NCBI GenBank assembly: GCA_965279065.1
Contig: OZ257134.1
Location: forward strand, 1,054,001-1,118,000
From: JAKAXS01 sp965279065
GTDB lineage: Bacteria; Pseudomonadota; Alphaproteobacteria; Rhizobiales; Hyphomicrobiaceae
Reading direction: 5' to 3'
Length of the DNA stretch: 64,000 nucleotides
In this document: piece after piece, positions 35,033-44,114 of the stretch
Layout: each line of letters begins with the position of its first letter
How positions within the stretch are numbered: the first letter of the stretch is position 1
Notes under the pieces: generated by a model
The model's input: the letters and a program-made list of their open reading frames with translations, nothing else
Databases searched by the model: none
Told to the model about the DNA's origin: nothing
Made by a program: the position numbers and the translations under genes

Positions 35033-35755
35033 ATGAGCGTGCGCAAGCGGATCTATCCTTTCAACGCCGAGCAAACCGTCAACATCCTGAGCGAATTCGG
35101 CCCGCTCGTTACGATGTTCGTCGTCAATGCGATGTATGGCATCGCCGCCGGCACCTGGGCGCTCATGATCTCCACCGTGGTGGCGATCGCGGCCATGCTG
35201 CTGGTGTTGAAGCGGCTGCCGGTCTTTCCCCTGATCGCCTCCTCGGTCACCATTGTGTTCGGCGCGCTGACGCTGATCACCGGCAATCCGATGTGGGTGC
35301 AGATCAAGGTGACGATCTTCAACGCCATGTTTGCGGCGTTCCTGTTCCTCGGCCTGAAGCTCGACCGCAACTTCTTCCAGTATGTTTTCGAGAAGACGTT
35401 CCACTACACCAAGGAGGGCTGGGACACGTTCACCCGCAGCTTCGCCTGGTTTTTCGTCTTCACCGCCGTGGCCAACGAGGTCGTGCGCCGGACCTTTGCC
35501 GACGACCACGTCTATAATGTCCTCGGTTATGCGATGGACGGCGTGAACATCTGGATCCTGTTCAAGATCGCCTTCATCATGCCGCTCAGCGGCTTCTATG
35601 CCTGGTTGCTGACACGGTGGATGCATCGCCACCAGATCCCCGATCCGAGCCTGGCCTCCGCCGAGCCCATCATCGCCGGCGACGCCCCACGCAGCGATCA
35701 ACGCCAGCCCATCTCTCCCTCGGGTGGTGCCGGTCGTGCCGATCTGCGAGCCTGA
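35033..35755 (+). CDS. YciB/septation protein A family membrane protein (copy 1)
   Basis: Inner-membrane protein of 240 residues with five predicted spans. Family signatures: LSEFGPLVTMFVVNAMYGI, RLPVFPLIASSVTIVFGALTLITGNPMWVQIKVTIFNAMFAAFLFLGL, FFQYVFEKTFHYTKEGWDTFTRSFAWFFVFTAVANEVV. YciB (IspZ) is tied to cell-envelope integrity and septation. A roughly 55-residue polar C-terminal tail is unusual for the family. A second, shorter homologue begins 71 bases downstream. Confidence 0.88.
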   Translation: MSVRKRIYPFNAEQTVNILSEFGPLVTMFVVNAMYGIAAGTWALMISTVVAIAAMLLVLKRLPVFPLIASSVTIVFGALTLITGNPMWVQIKVTIFNAMFAAFLFLGLKLDRNFFQYVFEKTFHYTKEGWDTFTRSFAWFFVFTAVANEVVRRTFADDHVYNVLGYAMDGVNIWILFKIAFIMPLSGFYAWLLTRWMHRHQIPDPSLASAEPIIAGDAPRSDQRQPISPSGGAGRADLRA

Positions 35756-35826
35756 TGCCGAAGATAGATACGCCCTGCGCCGCGACTGGCCGGCAGGACA
35801 CAGCGCAAAGACGAAAGCAACTGCCC

Positions 35827-36414
35827 ATGACAAGTCCAGACAGTACGCAACCGGCAAGCGAGCCGCAGACCGCCAATCAGCTGCTCAAGCTCTTTGTGGA
35901 GTTTGGTCCTCTGCTGGTGTTCTTCGCCACCAACGCCATGAAAGGCATCTATTGGGGCACCGCGCTGTTCGTGGCGGCGACCCTGATCTCCCTCGTCGCA
36001 TCGCGCCTGCTGTTCGGCCGCATCCCCATCATGCCGCTCGTCTCGGGGTTCTTCGTCGTCGTGTTTGGCGGCCTGACCCTCTACCTGCACGACGACGTCT
36101 TCATTAAGTTGAAGCCGACAATCGTCAATTCGCTTTTTGCTGCCATTCTGTTCGGCGGGTTGATGGTAAACCGCCCACTTTTGAGGCACCTTTTCGGCGA
36201 GGAATTTAGATTGTCAGACGAAGGCTGGCGTAAACTGACGTTCCGCTGGGCCTGTTTCTTTGTTGTACTCGCTATCCTCAACGAAATAGTTTGGAGGACG
36301 ATGTCAAATGATAGCTGGGTTGCCTTCAAGGCTTTTGGCATACTTCCCCTTACGCTGATCTTTGCCATATCTCAGATCGGGCTGCTCAAGCGCTTCGAAT
36401 TGCAAGATAAATAG
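35827..36414 (+). CDS. YciB/septation protein A family membrane protein (copy 2)
   Basis: 195 residues, the usual YciB length, with the same order of motifs as copy 1: LFVEFGPLLVFFATNAMKGIYWG, GRIPIMPLVSGFFVVVFGGLTLYLHDDVFIKLKPTIVNSLFAAILFGGL, FGEEFRLSDEGWRKLTFRWACFFVVLAILNEIVWRT. It is the more canonical of the pair. ATG 35827 is chosen because the product then starts with a short polar N-terminus before the first membrane span. The 3' third is noticeably richer in A+T than the rest of the locus. Confidence 0.9.
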   Translation: MTSPDSTQPASEPQTANQLLKLFVEFGPLLVFFATNAMKGIYWGTALFVAATLISLVASRLLFGRIPIMPLVSGFFVVVFGGLTLYLHDDVFIKLKPTIVNSLFAAILFGGLMVNRPLLRHLFGEEFRLSDEGWRKLTFRWACFFVVLAILNEIVWRTMSNDSWVAFKAFGILPLTLIFAISQIGLLKRFELQDK

Positions 36415-36654
36415 TATTTCCGCGGCATGGGCTAATATATGCAAGCAACAAGTCATATAGACGTTATAGTACTTATGCTTCATTTAGTGTGTACCTAAAA
36501 ATTATTGTGATTTTTTTGTGGACGCGAGCCTCAAATCCCGTATTTTCCCGCTCGGTAAATAGTATTCGCCACACACACTAAGGGCGCTACGGCTTCCACC
36601 TATTGTCAGCCGGCGCCTTGTCAATGGGAAGAGCAGAGAAAGTCCGAGCCCGTC
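36415..36654. promoter_or_regulatory. A+T-rich region before the MarR gene
   Basis: 240 bases with long A/T runs (including a T7 run near 36515), far below the local GC level. It is the only place for the MarR promoter. No perfect MarR-type palindrome is evident by eye. Confidence 0.45.
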
Positions 36655-37140
36655 ATGGTTAGAGAAACCCCGCGCGAAGCTCCTACCGCCCGTCTGGAAA
36701 AATCTCCAATCCACTTGCTACACCGTGCAGGCCAGTGCGCCGGCGACATTTTCCAGACTGAAATGGGTGGCGGAGACCTCACACCACGTCAGTACGCAGT
36801 GTTGCTGACCGTTTCTCTTAACGAAGGTCTGAGCCAAACGCATCTGGTCGAAAAGACCGGCATCGACCGCTCGACCCTCGCCGACATCGTCCGTCGCATG
36901 CTGAAGAAGGGTCTTCTGCAGCGCCGGCGCACCAAGGAAGATGCCCGCGCCTACGCCGTTAAATTGACGGACGAAGGTTGGAAGGCATTGAAGGCGGCCG
37001 ATCCCGTGGCCAAGCGCGTCGACGAACGCATCCTGACGGTGCTTCCCGGCCAGCCGCAGCGCGACCGCTTTATGCAGGATCTCAATATGATCGTCGAAGC
37101 GCTCGGCAGCATCGAGCCGCAGGATAAGATCCTGAAATAG
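36655..37140 (+). CDS. MarR family transcriptional regulator
   Basis: 161-residue winged-helix dimer regulator. The DNA-binding region is LTPRQYAVLLTVSLNEGLSQTHLVEKTGIDRSTLADIVRRMLKKGLLQRRRTKEDARAYAVKLTDEGWKAL, with the wing motif RRRTKEDAR. The N-terminal helix contains SPIHLLHRAGQC with a Cys that could be redox- or ligand-sensing (inference). It stands alone between a YciB gene and a strong bidirectional terminator, so its regulon is elsewhere or only itself. Confidence 0.92.
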   Translation: MVRETPREAPTARLEKSPIHLLHRAGQCAGDIFQTEMGGGDLTPRQYAVLLTVSLNEGLSQTHLVEKTGIDRSTLADIVRRMLKKGLLQRRRTKEDARAYAVKLTDEGWKALKAADPVAKRVDERILTVLPGQPQRDRFMQDLNMIVEALGSIEPQDKILK

Positions 37141-37161
37141 CCGATCGTCTTTGCATTCATC

Positions 37162-37198
37162 AAAAGGCCCTCGCGACATCGATCGCGAGGGCCTTTTT
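37162..37198. terminator. Bidirectional intrinsic terminator
   Basis: A perfect 11-bp stem (GGCCCTCGCGA / TCGCGAGGGCC) with a 6-base loop is flanked by AAAA on the left and TTTTTT on the right. It works for the MarR gene on the plus strand and for asd on the minus strand (four T residues). It lies 21 bases after the MarR stop and 22 from the asd stop. Confidence 0.93.
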
Positions 37199-37220
37199 TC
37201 AGTTCGAGTAGAGTTAGGTG

Positions 37221-38249
37221 TTAGGCCGCTGACTTCACCAGTTTCTGGCTGATCATCGCCTCGGCGATCTGCACCGTGTTCAGTGCAGCGCCCTTCAGCA
37301 GGTTGTCAGACACGCACCACAGCACCAGGCCGTTCTCGACCGTATTGTCCTCGCGGATGCGGCTGACATAAGTGTCGAACTCACCCGCGGCCTCGATCGG
37401 CGTCACATAACCGCCCGACTCGCGCTTGTCGACGACGGCGACACCGGGCGCATCGCGCAGGATTTCGCGTGCTTCCTCCGCCGTGATCGGCTTCTCGAAT
37501 TCGATGGTGACGGCTTCCGAGTGTCCCACGAATACCGGCACGCGCACGCACGTCGCCGTCAACTTGATCTTGGGGTCGAGAATTTTCTTGGTCTCGACAA
37601 GCATCTTCCATTCCTCTTTCGTGTATCCGTCTTCCATGAAGACGTCGATTTGAGGAATGACGTTGAACGCGATTTCCTTCGGGAACTTCGAGGATTCCAC
37701 CTCGGAGCCGGGCACGTACTTGCCCTTGGTCTGCTGCCACAGCTCGTCCATGGCTTCCTTGCCGGCGCCCGAGACCGACTGGTACGTCGACACCACGACG
37801 CGCTTGATCTTCGCCACATCGTGCAGCGGCTTCAGCACGACGACGAGCTGCGCCGTCGAACAGTTGGGATTGGCGATGATGTTCTTCTTGGTGTAGCCGG
37901 CGATCGCCTCCGGGTTCACCTCCGGCACCACCAGCGGCACGTCCTGGTCATAGCGCCAGCACGATGAGTTATCGATCACGATGCAGCCCGTGGCGCCGAT
38001 ACGCGGCGACCATTCCTTCGAAACCGTCGACCCGGCCGACATCAGGCAGAAGTCGGCCTTGGAGAAATCGAACTGATCGAGCGCGAGGCATTTGAGCGTC
38101 CGGTCGCCGAACGACACTTCCGTGCCGAGCGAACGGCGCGAAGCGATCGGGAAAATCTCGTCGACCGGAAAATTCCGTTCGGCGAGCACATTCAGCATTT
38201 CGCGGCCCACGTTGCCCGTGGCGCCCACGACGGCGACCTTGTAGCCCAT
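37221..38249 (-). CDS. asd: Aspartate-semialdehyde dehydrogenase
   Basis: NADPH-dependent reduction of aspartyl phosphate to aspartate semialdehyde, the entry to lysine/DAP, threonine and methionine synthesis. Residues: VAVVGATGNVGREML, SAGSTVSKEW, the catalytic Cys in ANPNCSTAQLV, QSVSGAGKEAMDEL, and a substrate-binding His in FVGHSEAVTIEF. 342 residues, typical. It feeds the same pathway as dapF 5 kb away. Confidence 0.95.
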   Translation of the reverse strand: MGYKVAVVGATGNVGREMLNVLAERNFPVDEIFPIASRRSLGTEVSFGDRTLKCLALDQFDFSKADFCLMSAGSTVSKEWSPRIGATGCIVIDNSSCWRYDQDVPLVVPEVNPEAIAGYTKKNIIANPNCSTAQLVVVLKPLHDVAKIKRVVVSTYQSVSGAGKEAMDELWQQTKGKYVPGSEVESSKFPKEIAFNVIPQIDVFMEDGYTKEEWKMLVETKKILDPKIKLTATCVRVPVFVGHSEAVTIEFEKPITAEEAREILRDAPGVAVVDKRESGGYVTPIEAAGEFDTYVSRIREDNTVENGLVLWCVSDNLLKGAALNTVQIAEAMISQKLVKSAA

Positions 38250-38442
38250 GTGACGATGTCCAGTATTTGAGGTGACGAAACGCGGCGTGGCGCCGCAATC
38301 AGCGTGTGCGCGGAGACTTAACTGCCGCCGACCCGGCTTTCAAGGCTTCTTTCATGCCGCAGCCGTGCGGCTAATCCCCGTCACAATGGCGTGCAAGTCA
38401 TGTCGCCGGCGGTTTGCCGACCATCCGCCTGGAGCTTGTCCG

Positions 38443-38907
38443 ATGTCGCGTTTGCTGATGCCGTCCCGGGCGTTTACCCTGCTCGCCTTGGTTCCGGCCC
38501 TCTTTTTGGCCGTGTCCCCCGTTCTGGCGCTGTCCGACCTGAGTTGGATGAGCGAAAGCGCACTCAATCGGGCCTTTTCCGGCAAGACCATCGAGGGCCA
38601 CTACGCCGACGGCGCCAAATTCGTCGAGCGCTATGACGGTGACGGCCACCTCAACTATAAGGACGACAAGCGCGAAACGCAGGGCCGCTGGTCGCTGCAG
38701 GCCGGTACGTTCTGCACGATCTACGATCTGGACCCCACCGGTGGCTGCTACCGCGTGCATAAGGTCAGCGACAACTGCTTTGAATTCTACTTCGCCGCCC
38801 GCACCGTGGAGCAGGCTCAGAACAGCCCGAACGATAAACCGTCATGGACGGCCCGCGGCTGGGTCAGGGGCGAGACGTCCACCTGTGCCGAGAATGTGGG
38901 CGTGTAG
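38443..38907 (+). CDS. Secreted DUF995-like protein
   Basis: 154 residues with a signal peptide (MSRLLMPSRAFTLLALVPALFLAVSPVLA). The mature part GKTIEGHYADGAKFVERYDGDGHLNYKDDKRETQGRWSLQAGTFCTIYDL...CYRVHKVSDNCFEFYF has the G.Y..G....Y...DG....G.W....FC pattern of DUF995-type small beta-rich periplasmic proteins of rhizobia, with four or more Cys for disulfides. ATG 38443 has GGAG 8 bases upstream. Function unknown. A terminator follows. Confidence 0.68.
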   Translation: MSRLLMPSRAFTLLALVPALFLAVSPVLALSDLSWMSESALNRAFSGKTIEGHYADGAKFVERYDGDGHLNYKDDKRETQGRWSLQAGTFCTIYDLDPTGGCYRVHKVSDNCFEFYFAARTVEQAQNSPNDKPSWTARGWVRGETSTCAENVGV

Positions 38908-38927
38908 CAACAAGTTAGCGCACGGCT

Positions 38928-38961
38928 CGGCTCACAGGATGATTTCCGTGAGCCGGCTTTT
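38928..38961 (+). terminator. Intrinsic terminator after the DUF995-like gene
   Basis: 8-bp stem (CGGCTCAC / GTGAGCCG) with a 12-base loop, followed by GCTTTT. It lies 20 bases after the stop codon and separates this gene from pyc. Confidence 0.7.
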
Positions 38962-39007
38962 GGTCTAAACATTTGACCAGCGCAGCCTCACCTACGACCA
39001 AGGTCCA

Positions 39008-42000
39008 ATGCCCAACATTCGCCGTCTGCTCGTTGCCAACCGCTCCGAGATCGCCATCCGTGTATTTCGCGCCGCGACCGAGCTCGATATCGAGACGATC
39101 GCCGTCTACGCGGAGGAGGACAAACTTTCCCTCCACCGCTTCAAGTCGGACGAGGCCTACCTGATTGGCCGCGGCCCGCATCTGGAGCGTCCTCTCGGCC
39201 CACTCGAATCCTATCTCTCCATTCCCGAGATCATCCGCGTCGCCAAGTCTGCCAGGGCCGACGCGATCCATCCCGGCTACGGCTTTCTCTCCGAAAGCCC
39301 GGAATTCGCCGAGGCCTGCGCCGACGCCGGTATCATCTTCATCGGCCCGGCTCCCAAGACGCTGCGCACACTCGGCAACAAGGTCGACGCCCGCAACCTC
39401 GCCATCTCCATTGATGTGCCCGTGATGCCGGCCACGGACCCACTGCCGGATGACCCCAAGATCATCAAGGAACTGGCTAAAAAGGTCGGCTACCCGGTGA
39501 TGCTCAAGGCCTCCTGGGGCGGCGGCGGACGCGGCATGCGCCCGATCGAGGACGAGAGCACACTTATCGACAGCGTCACCTCCGCCAAGCGCGAAGCAAA
39601 ATCCGCCTTCGGCAAGGATGACGTCTATCTCGAAAAGCTGGTGCGCCGCGCCCGCCACGTCGAGGTCCAGATTCTCGGCGACCGCGCCGGCACGATCGTC
39701 CACCTGTTCGAGCGCGACTGCACCATCCAGCGCCGCAACCAGAAAGTCGTCGAACGCGCACCCGCCCCCTATCTCGACAGCAACCAGCGCCAGGAGCTGT
39801 GCGACGCCGCCATCCGCATCGGCAAGGCGACGAACTACGTGGGCGCCGGCACCGTCGAGTTTCTGATGGATGCCGATGACGGCAAGTTCTATTTCATCGA
39901 GGTCAACCCGCGCATCCAGGTCGAACATACGGTGACCGAAGTTGTCACCGGCCTCGACATCGTCAAAGCGCAGATCCGCATCGCCGAGGGCGGCCGCATC
40001 GGCAAGAAGGGCGAGACGGGGATCCCGGCCCAGAAGCAGATCACGCTCAACGGCCACGCTCTGCAGTGCCGCATCACCACGGAAAATCCCGAAAACAACT
40101 TCATGCCGGACTATGGCCGCATCACCGCCTATCGCGGCGCCATGGGCTTCGGCATCCGTGTCGACGGCGGCACCGCCTATTCGGGCGCCGTCGTGACGCG
40201 CTTCTACGATCCGATGCTGGAGAAGGTCACGGCCTGGGCGCCGACCTCGGGCGAAGCCATCGATCGCATGCGTCGCGCCCTGGAGGAGTACCGCATCCGT
40301 GGCGTCGCCACGAACCTGCCGTTTCTCGAAGCCGTGCTCGCCCACTCCAAGTTCCGCGCCAACGAGGCGACGACCCGTTTCATCGACGACACGCCGGAAC
40401 TGTTCGCCTTCACCAAGCGCCGCGACCGCGCGACGAAGCTGCTGGCGTGGATCGCCGACGTCACGGTCAACGGCCACCCCGAAACCAAGGGCCGGTCTGC
40501 ACCGCCGAACTCTTCGCTGCCGCTGACCCCGCCGCTGTTCCGCCGCGAACCGGCTGAAGGCACGCGCCAGCTGCTGACCAAGCTAGGCCCGAAGAAGTTC
40601 GCCGCCTGGATGAAGGACCAGAAGCGCGTCCTCATCACCGACACGACCATGCGCGACGCGCACCAGTCGCTTCTCGCCACGCGCTGCCGCACGTACGACA
40701 TCGTCGCCGCCGCTGATGCCTACAGCCGCGGCACGCCCGAACTGTTCTCGCTGGAGTGCTGGGGCGGCGCCACCTTCGACGTGGCCATGCGCTTCCTGTC
40801 CGAAGATCCCTGGGAGCGCCTGGCGGAAATCCGCGAGGCCGTACCCAACATCATGACGCAGATGCTGGTGCGCGGCGCCAACGGCGTCGGCTACACCACC
40901 TATCCCGACAACGTTGTCCGTTACTTCATCGAGCAGGCGGCTACCGCCGGCATGGACCTGTTCCGCGTCTTCGACTGTCTGAATTGGGTCGAGCAGATGC
41001 GCGTGTCGATCGACGCCATCCTCGACAACGGTAAGCTGTGCGAAGGCGCCCTCTGCTATACAGGCGACATCCTCGATCCCGATCGCGCCAAGTACAATTT
41101 GAAATACTACGTCGGCCTCGCCAAGGAACTAGAGCAGGCGGGCGTCCACATCATCGGCATCAAGGACATGGCGGGCCTCCTCAAGCCCGCCGCCGCCCGC
41201 GTGCTGGTCAAGGCCCTGAAAGAGGCGACAGACCTGCCGCTGCATTTCCACACGCACGACACGTCCGGCATGGCCGGGGCATCTCTGCTCGCCGCCGTCG
41301 AGGCCGGCGTCGACGCCGTCGACGCAGCAATGGACGCGATGTCCGGCACCACCTCCCAGCCCTGCCTCGGCTCGCTCGTGGAGGCGCTGCGCCACACCGA
41401 TCGCGACACCGGGCTTGATCCCGACGCCATCCGCCGCATCTCGTTCTACTGGGAAGCGGTGCGCGCGCGCTATTCCGGCTTCGACAGCGACCAGAAAAGC
41501 GGCGCGTCCGAAGTCTACCTGCACGAAATGCCAGGCGGACAGTTCACCAACCTCAAGGAGCAGGCGCGTGCGCTAGGCCTGGAAGCGCGCTGGGAAGACG
41601 TCGCCCGTTCCTATCGCGAGGCCAACGACCTGTTCGGCGACATCATCAAGGTGACGCCGTCATCCAAGGTCGTCGGCGACATGGCCCTGATGATGGTCAG
41701 CCAGAACATCACCGCCAAGGACGTCATGGACCCCGCACGCGACGTGGCCTTTCCGGCCAGCGTCGTCGAGATGATGCGCGGCGAACTTGGCCAGCCGCCT
41801 GGTGGTTGGCCGCGGGACGTTCAGGCCAAGGTACTGGGCGACGAAAAGCCGATCGAGGGCCGTCCCGGCGCCTTGCTGGAACCGGCCAACCTCGTCGCCG
41901 TGCGCGCCGAAGCCGAGAAGAAGTGCGGACGCCGCATCACCGAGCAGGAACTCGCCAGCTATTTGATGTACCCGCGCATCTTCACCGAGTTCGCCGCCAT

Positions 42001-42475
42001 TTCGCGCAAGTTCGGTCCCGTGTCGGTCCTCCCCACGAAGGTATTCTTCTATGGCATGGGGCCAGGTGACGAGATCACTGTCGAGCTGGAAGCCGGCAAG
42101 ACACTCGTCATCCAGTTGCAGACCATCGGCGAGACCGACGACGAGGGCCAGGTGCGTGTCTTCTTCGAATTGAACGGCCAGCCGCGTGTCATCAAGGTCC
42201 CCAACCGCGCCGTCGCCGCCAAGACCCAGGCCCGCCGCAAGGCCGACGAAGGCAACGAGGCCCACCTCGCCGCACCCTTCCCTGGTACCGTCTCGACGGT
42301 CGCCGTCAAGCAGAGCCAGCGCGTCCGCTCCGGCGACGTCCTGATGACGCTCGAAGCCATGAAGATGGAAACCGCGCTCCGCTCGCCGCGCGACGGCATC
42401 GTCAAGGAAATCCTCGTCAACCCCGGCAACATCATCGACGCCAAAGACCTGCTGATGGTCGTCGAAGCGGGATAA
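39008..42475 (+). CDS. pyc: Pyruvate carboxylase
   Basis: Biotin enzyme that carboxylates pyruvate to oxaloacetate to refill the TCA cycle. The single 1155-residue chain carries all domains: biotin carboxylase (1-470; ATP-grasp GYPVMLKASWGGGGRGMR, FIEVNPRIQVEHTVTE), carboxyltransferase (about 540-820; ITDTTMRDAHQSLLATR, HTHDTSGMAGAS), a tetramerisation region, and biotin carrier domain with LEAMKMET, biotinylated Lys1119. It is monocistronic, with a terminator before it and an unrelated gene 61 bases after. Confidence 0.97.
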   Translation: MPNIRRLLVANRSEIAIRVFRAATELDIETIAVYAEEDKLSLHRFKSDEAYLIGRGPHLERPLGPLESYLSIPEIIRVAKSARADAIHPGYGFLSESPEFAEACADAGIIFIGPAPKTLRTLGNKVDARNLAISIDVPVMPATDPLPDDPKIIKELAKKVGYPVMLKASWGGGGRGMRPIEDESTLIDSVTSAKREAKSAFGKDDVYLEKLVRRARHVEVQILGDRAGTIVHLFERDCTIQRRNQKVVERAPAPYLDSNQRQELCDAAIRIGKATNYVGAGTVEFLMDADDGKFYFIEVNPRIQVEHTVTEVVTGLDIVKAQIRIAEGGRIGKKGETGIPAQKQITLNGHALQCRITTENPENNFMPDYGRITAYRGAMGFGIRVDGGTAYSGAVVTRFYDPMLEKVTAWAPTSGEAIDRMRRALEEYRIRGVATNLPFLEAVLAHSKFRANEATTRFIDDTPELFAFTKRRDRATKLLAWIADVTVNGHPETKGRSAPPNSSLPLTPPLFRREPAEGTRQLLTKLGPKKFAAWMKDQKRVLITDTTMRDAHQSLLATRCRTYDIVAAADAYSRGTPELFSLECWGGATFDVAMRFLSEDPWERLAEIREAVPNIMTQMLVRGANGVGYTTYPDNVVRYFIEQAATAGMDLFRVFDCLNWVEQMRVSIDAILDNGKLCEGALCYTGDILDPDRAKYNLKYYVGLAKELEQAGVHIIGIKDMAGLLKPAAARVLVKALKEATDLPLHFHTHDTSGMAGASLLAAVEAGVDAVDAAMDAMSGTTSQPCLGSLVEALRHTDRDTGLDPDAIRRISFYWEAVRARYSGFDSDQKSGASEVYLHEMPGGQFTNLKEQARALGLEARWEDVARSYREANDLFGDIIKVTPSSKVVGDMALMMVSQNITAKDVMDPARDVAFPASVVEMMRGELGQPPGGWPRDVQAKVLGDEKPIEGRPGALLEPANLVAVRAEAEKKCGRRITEQELASYLMYPRIFTEFAAISRKFGPVSVLPTKVFFYGMGPGDEITVELEAGKTLVIQLQTIGETDDEGQVRVFFELNGQPRVIKVPNRAVAAKTQARRKADEGNEAHLAAPFPGTVSTVAVKQSQRVRSGDVLMTLEAMKMETALRSPRDGIVKEILVNPGNIIDAKDLLMVVEAG

Positions 42476-42536
42476 CAAATCTCCCTTCAGAACATGAATC
42501 CGGAGACGGCCCGCCTATGAGAGCGAGCGCTACCCA

Positions 42537-43067
42537 ATGATTACCGGGCATGTCTTCATTGCCACCAGTCTGGATGGCTTCATCGCCAGGAAGAATGGGA
42601 CTATCGACTGGCTGCTCAGCCGCGATGACCCAGATGAAGACCACGGCTACCAGGACTTCATCAAGGACATCGACGGATTGGTGATGGGGCGCGGCAGCTT
42701 CGAAGGCGTAGCGGCGTCAGATCCCTGGCCATATGACAAGTCCGTCGTCGTGCTATCGAAAACCTTGGCATCATCGCCGGTTCCGAACCACCTGACGGGT
42801 CGCGTTCGCTTCGTCGACATGACACCCAAGGCGACGATGGAGATGCTGGAGAGGGAAGGTTGGCAGCGGGTCTACGTCGACGGCGGCCAGATCGTGCAAT
42901 CCTTCCTCCGCGGAGGCTTGATTGCCGACATGGTGGTGACGCAGGTTCCGGTCCTCATCGGCGAAGGTCGCCCGCTCTTCGGCCTGATTGACAACGACAT
43001 CCCGCTGACCCATGTGATGACGAAGGCGTTCCCATCCGGGCTGGTGCAATCCCTCTACCGACTCTAG
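42537..43067 (+). CDS. Dihydrofolate reductase family protein (RibD C-terminal type)
   Basis: 176-residue NADPH-type reductase fold. VFIATSLDGFIARKNGTIDWL, GLVMGRGSFEGV, VVVLSKTL, VYVDGGQIVQSFLRGGLIADMVVTQVPVLIGEGRPLF are the RibD_C/YyaP signatures. Such proteins are rarely true DHFRs, and the substrate is not known. It is convergent with the RmlD-like gene 16 bases downstream. Confidence 0.87.
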   Translation: MITGHVFIATSLDGFIARKNGTIDWLLSRDDPDEDHGYQDFIKDIDGLVMGRGSFEGVAASDPWPYDKSVVVLSKTLASSPVPNHLTGRVRFVDMTPKATMEMLEREGWQRVYVDGGQIVQSFLRGGLIADMVVTQVPVLIGEGRPLFGLIDNDIPLTHVMTKAFPSGLVQSLYRL

Positions 43068-43083
43068 GCCGGACCTCGATTGC

Positions 43084-43974
43084 CTACTCCACCGCCAGCA
43101 GCCGTCTCACGCACGTCTCCGCGCCGTCCTGCCAGTCGGGCAGCGAAATGCCGAACGATCGCTCTAGCTTCGCGCAATCCAGTGCCGCGTTGACCGGCCG
43201 TTTCGCCGGCGTCGGATACTCCGCCGAGGTGATAGCCCGCACCGGAACGCTCGGGCCGCCAAGCTTGCCCGACACGGCCATCACCTCGCTGGCAAGACCA
43301 TGCCACGTCGTCACTCCGGTGCCTGCGGCGTGATAGATCCCCCACCCGCCGAAATCCTCTGCCTGGCCCGTCACCTGCCGCGCGATTTCCAGGATGGCGC
43401 CGCACAGGTGCGGCGCGTAAGTCGGGTTGCCACTCTGGTCGCCGACGACGCGTAGCTCATCCTGCTCGCCGGCGCGCCTCAGGACCGTCCGCACGAAATT
43501 GTTGCCGCCGGGACTGTGCACCCAGGCCGTCCGCACGATCACGTGGCGCGGATTGGCAGCGCGGACCGCATCCTCACCCTCCAACTTCGATCGGCCGAAC
43601 ACGGTAACCGGCCGGGTCGCGTCGGCCTCGACGTACGGCGTCGGCTTGTCGCCGTCGAACACGTAGTCGGTCGAGATGTGGATGATCGGCACGCCCGCCC
43701 GCGCCGCCGCCGCCGCCAGCGCGCCGGCGCCATCGCGGTTCATCCGGAACGCCTGGTCTTGGTCGCTTTCCGCTTTATCGACGGCGGTGTACGCGGCGGA
43801 ATTGATCACCACGTCGGGCCGCGTTTGCACCATCGCCCGTTCGATGGTTTTCGCCTCGCAGATGTCGACGGCCGCCCGGCCCACGGTACACGCCGTAACG
43901 TCTGGCGCGCCCGGCGCCATCTCCACCAGGCCGCGCGCCACCTGCCCCTGCCACCCCGCAATCAGCAATCGCAT
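43084..43974 (-). CDS. rfbD: dTDP-4-dehydrorhamnose reductase-like protein with Tyr-to-Phe change
   Basis: Extended-SDR protein of 296 residues with the RmlD/RfbD pattern: cofactor region LIAGWQGQVARGLVE, DVVINSAAYTAVDKAE, HISTDYVFDGDKPTPYVE, and C-terminal VNAALDCAKLERSFGISLPDW. At the catalytic YxxxK motif the sequence is VFGRSK, so Phe126 (TTC codon) stands where the catalytic Tyr is expected, with Lys130 kept. rfbA, rfbB and rfbC are not adjacent. It may be an inactive or altered homologue; the symbol reflects homology only. Start ATG 43974 gives a normal Rossmann N-terminus. Confidence 0.82.
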   Translation of the reverse strand: MRLLIAGWQGQVARGLVEMAPGAPDVTACTVGRAAVDICEAKTIERAMVQTRPDVVINSAAYTAVDKAESDQDQAFRMNRDGAGALAAAAARAGVPIIHISTDYVFDGDKPTPYVEADATRPVTVFGRSKLEGEDAVRAANPRHVIVRTAWVHSPGGNNFVRTVLRRAGEQDELRVVGDQSGNPTYAPHLCGAILEIARQVTGQAEDFGGWGIYHAAGTGVTTWHGLASEVMAVSGKLGGPSVPVRAITSAEYPTPAKRPVNAALDCAKLERSFGISLPDWQDGAETCVRRLLAVE

Positions 43975-44114
43975 GGCATCCCCGCATCGACATCCCAGCC
44001 TAAAGGTCCGATGCGGCTTTGAATAGAGACCGGCCCACCCAAGGAAAGCGGGCATGTCGCCCCAGAATCGCCCTGAAATTTGAACAGCAACGCGCTAGAA
44101 CGTTGCCGCCGCGC

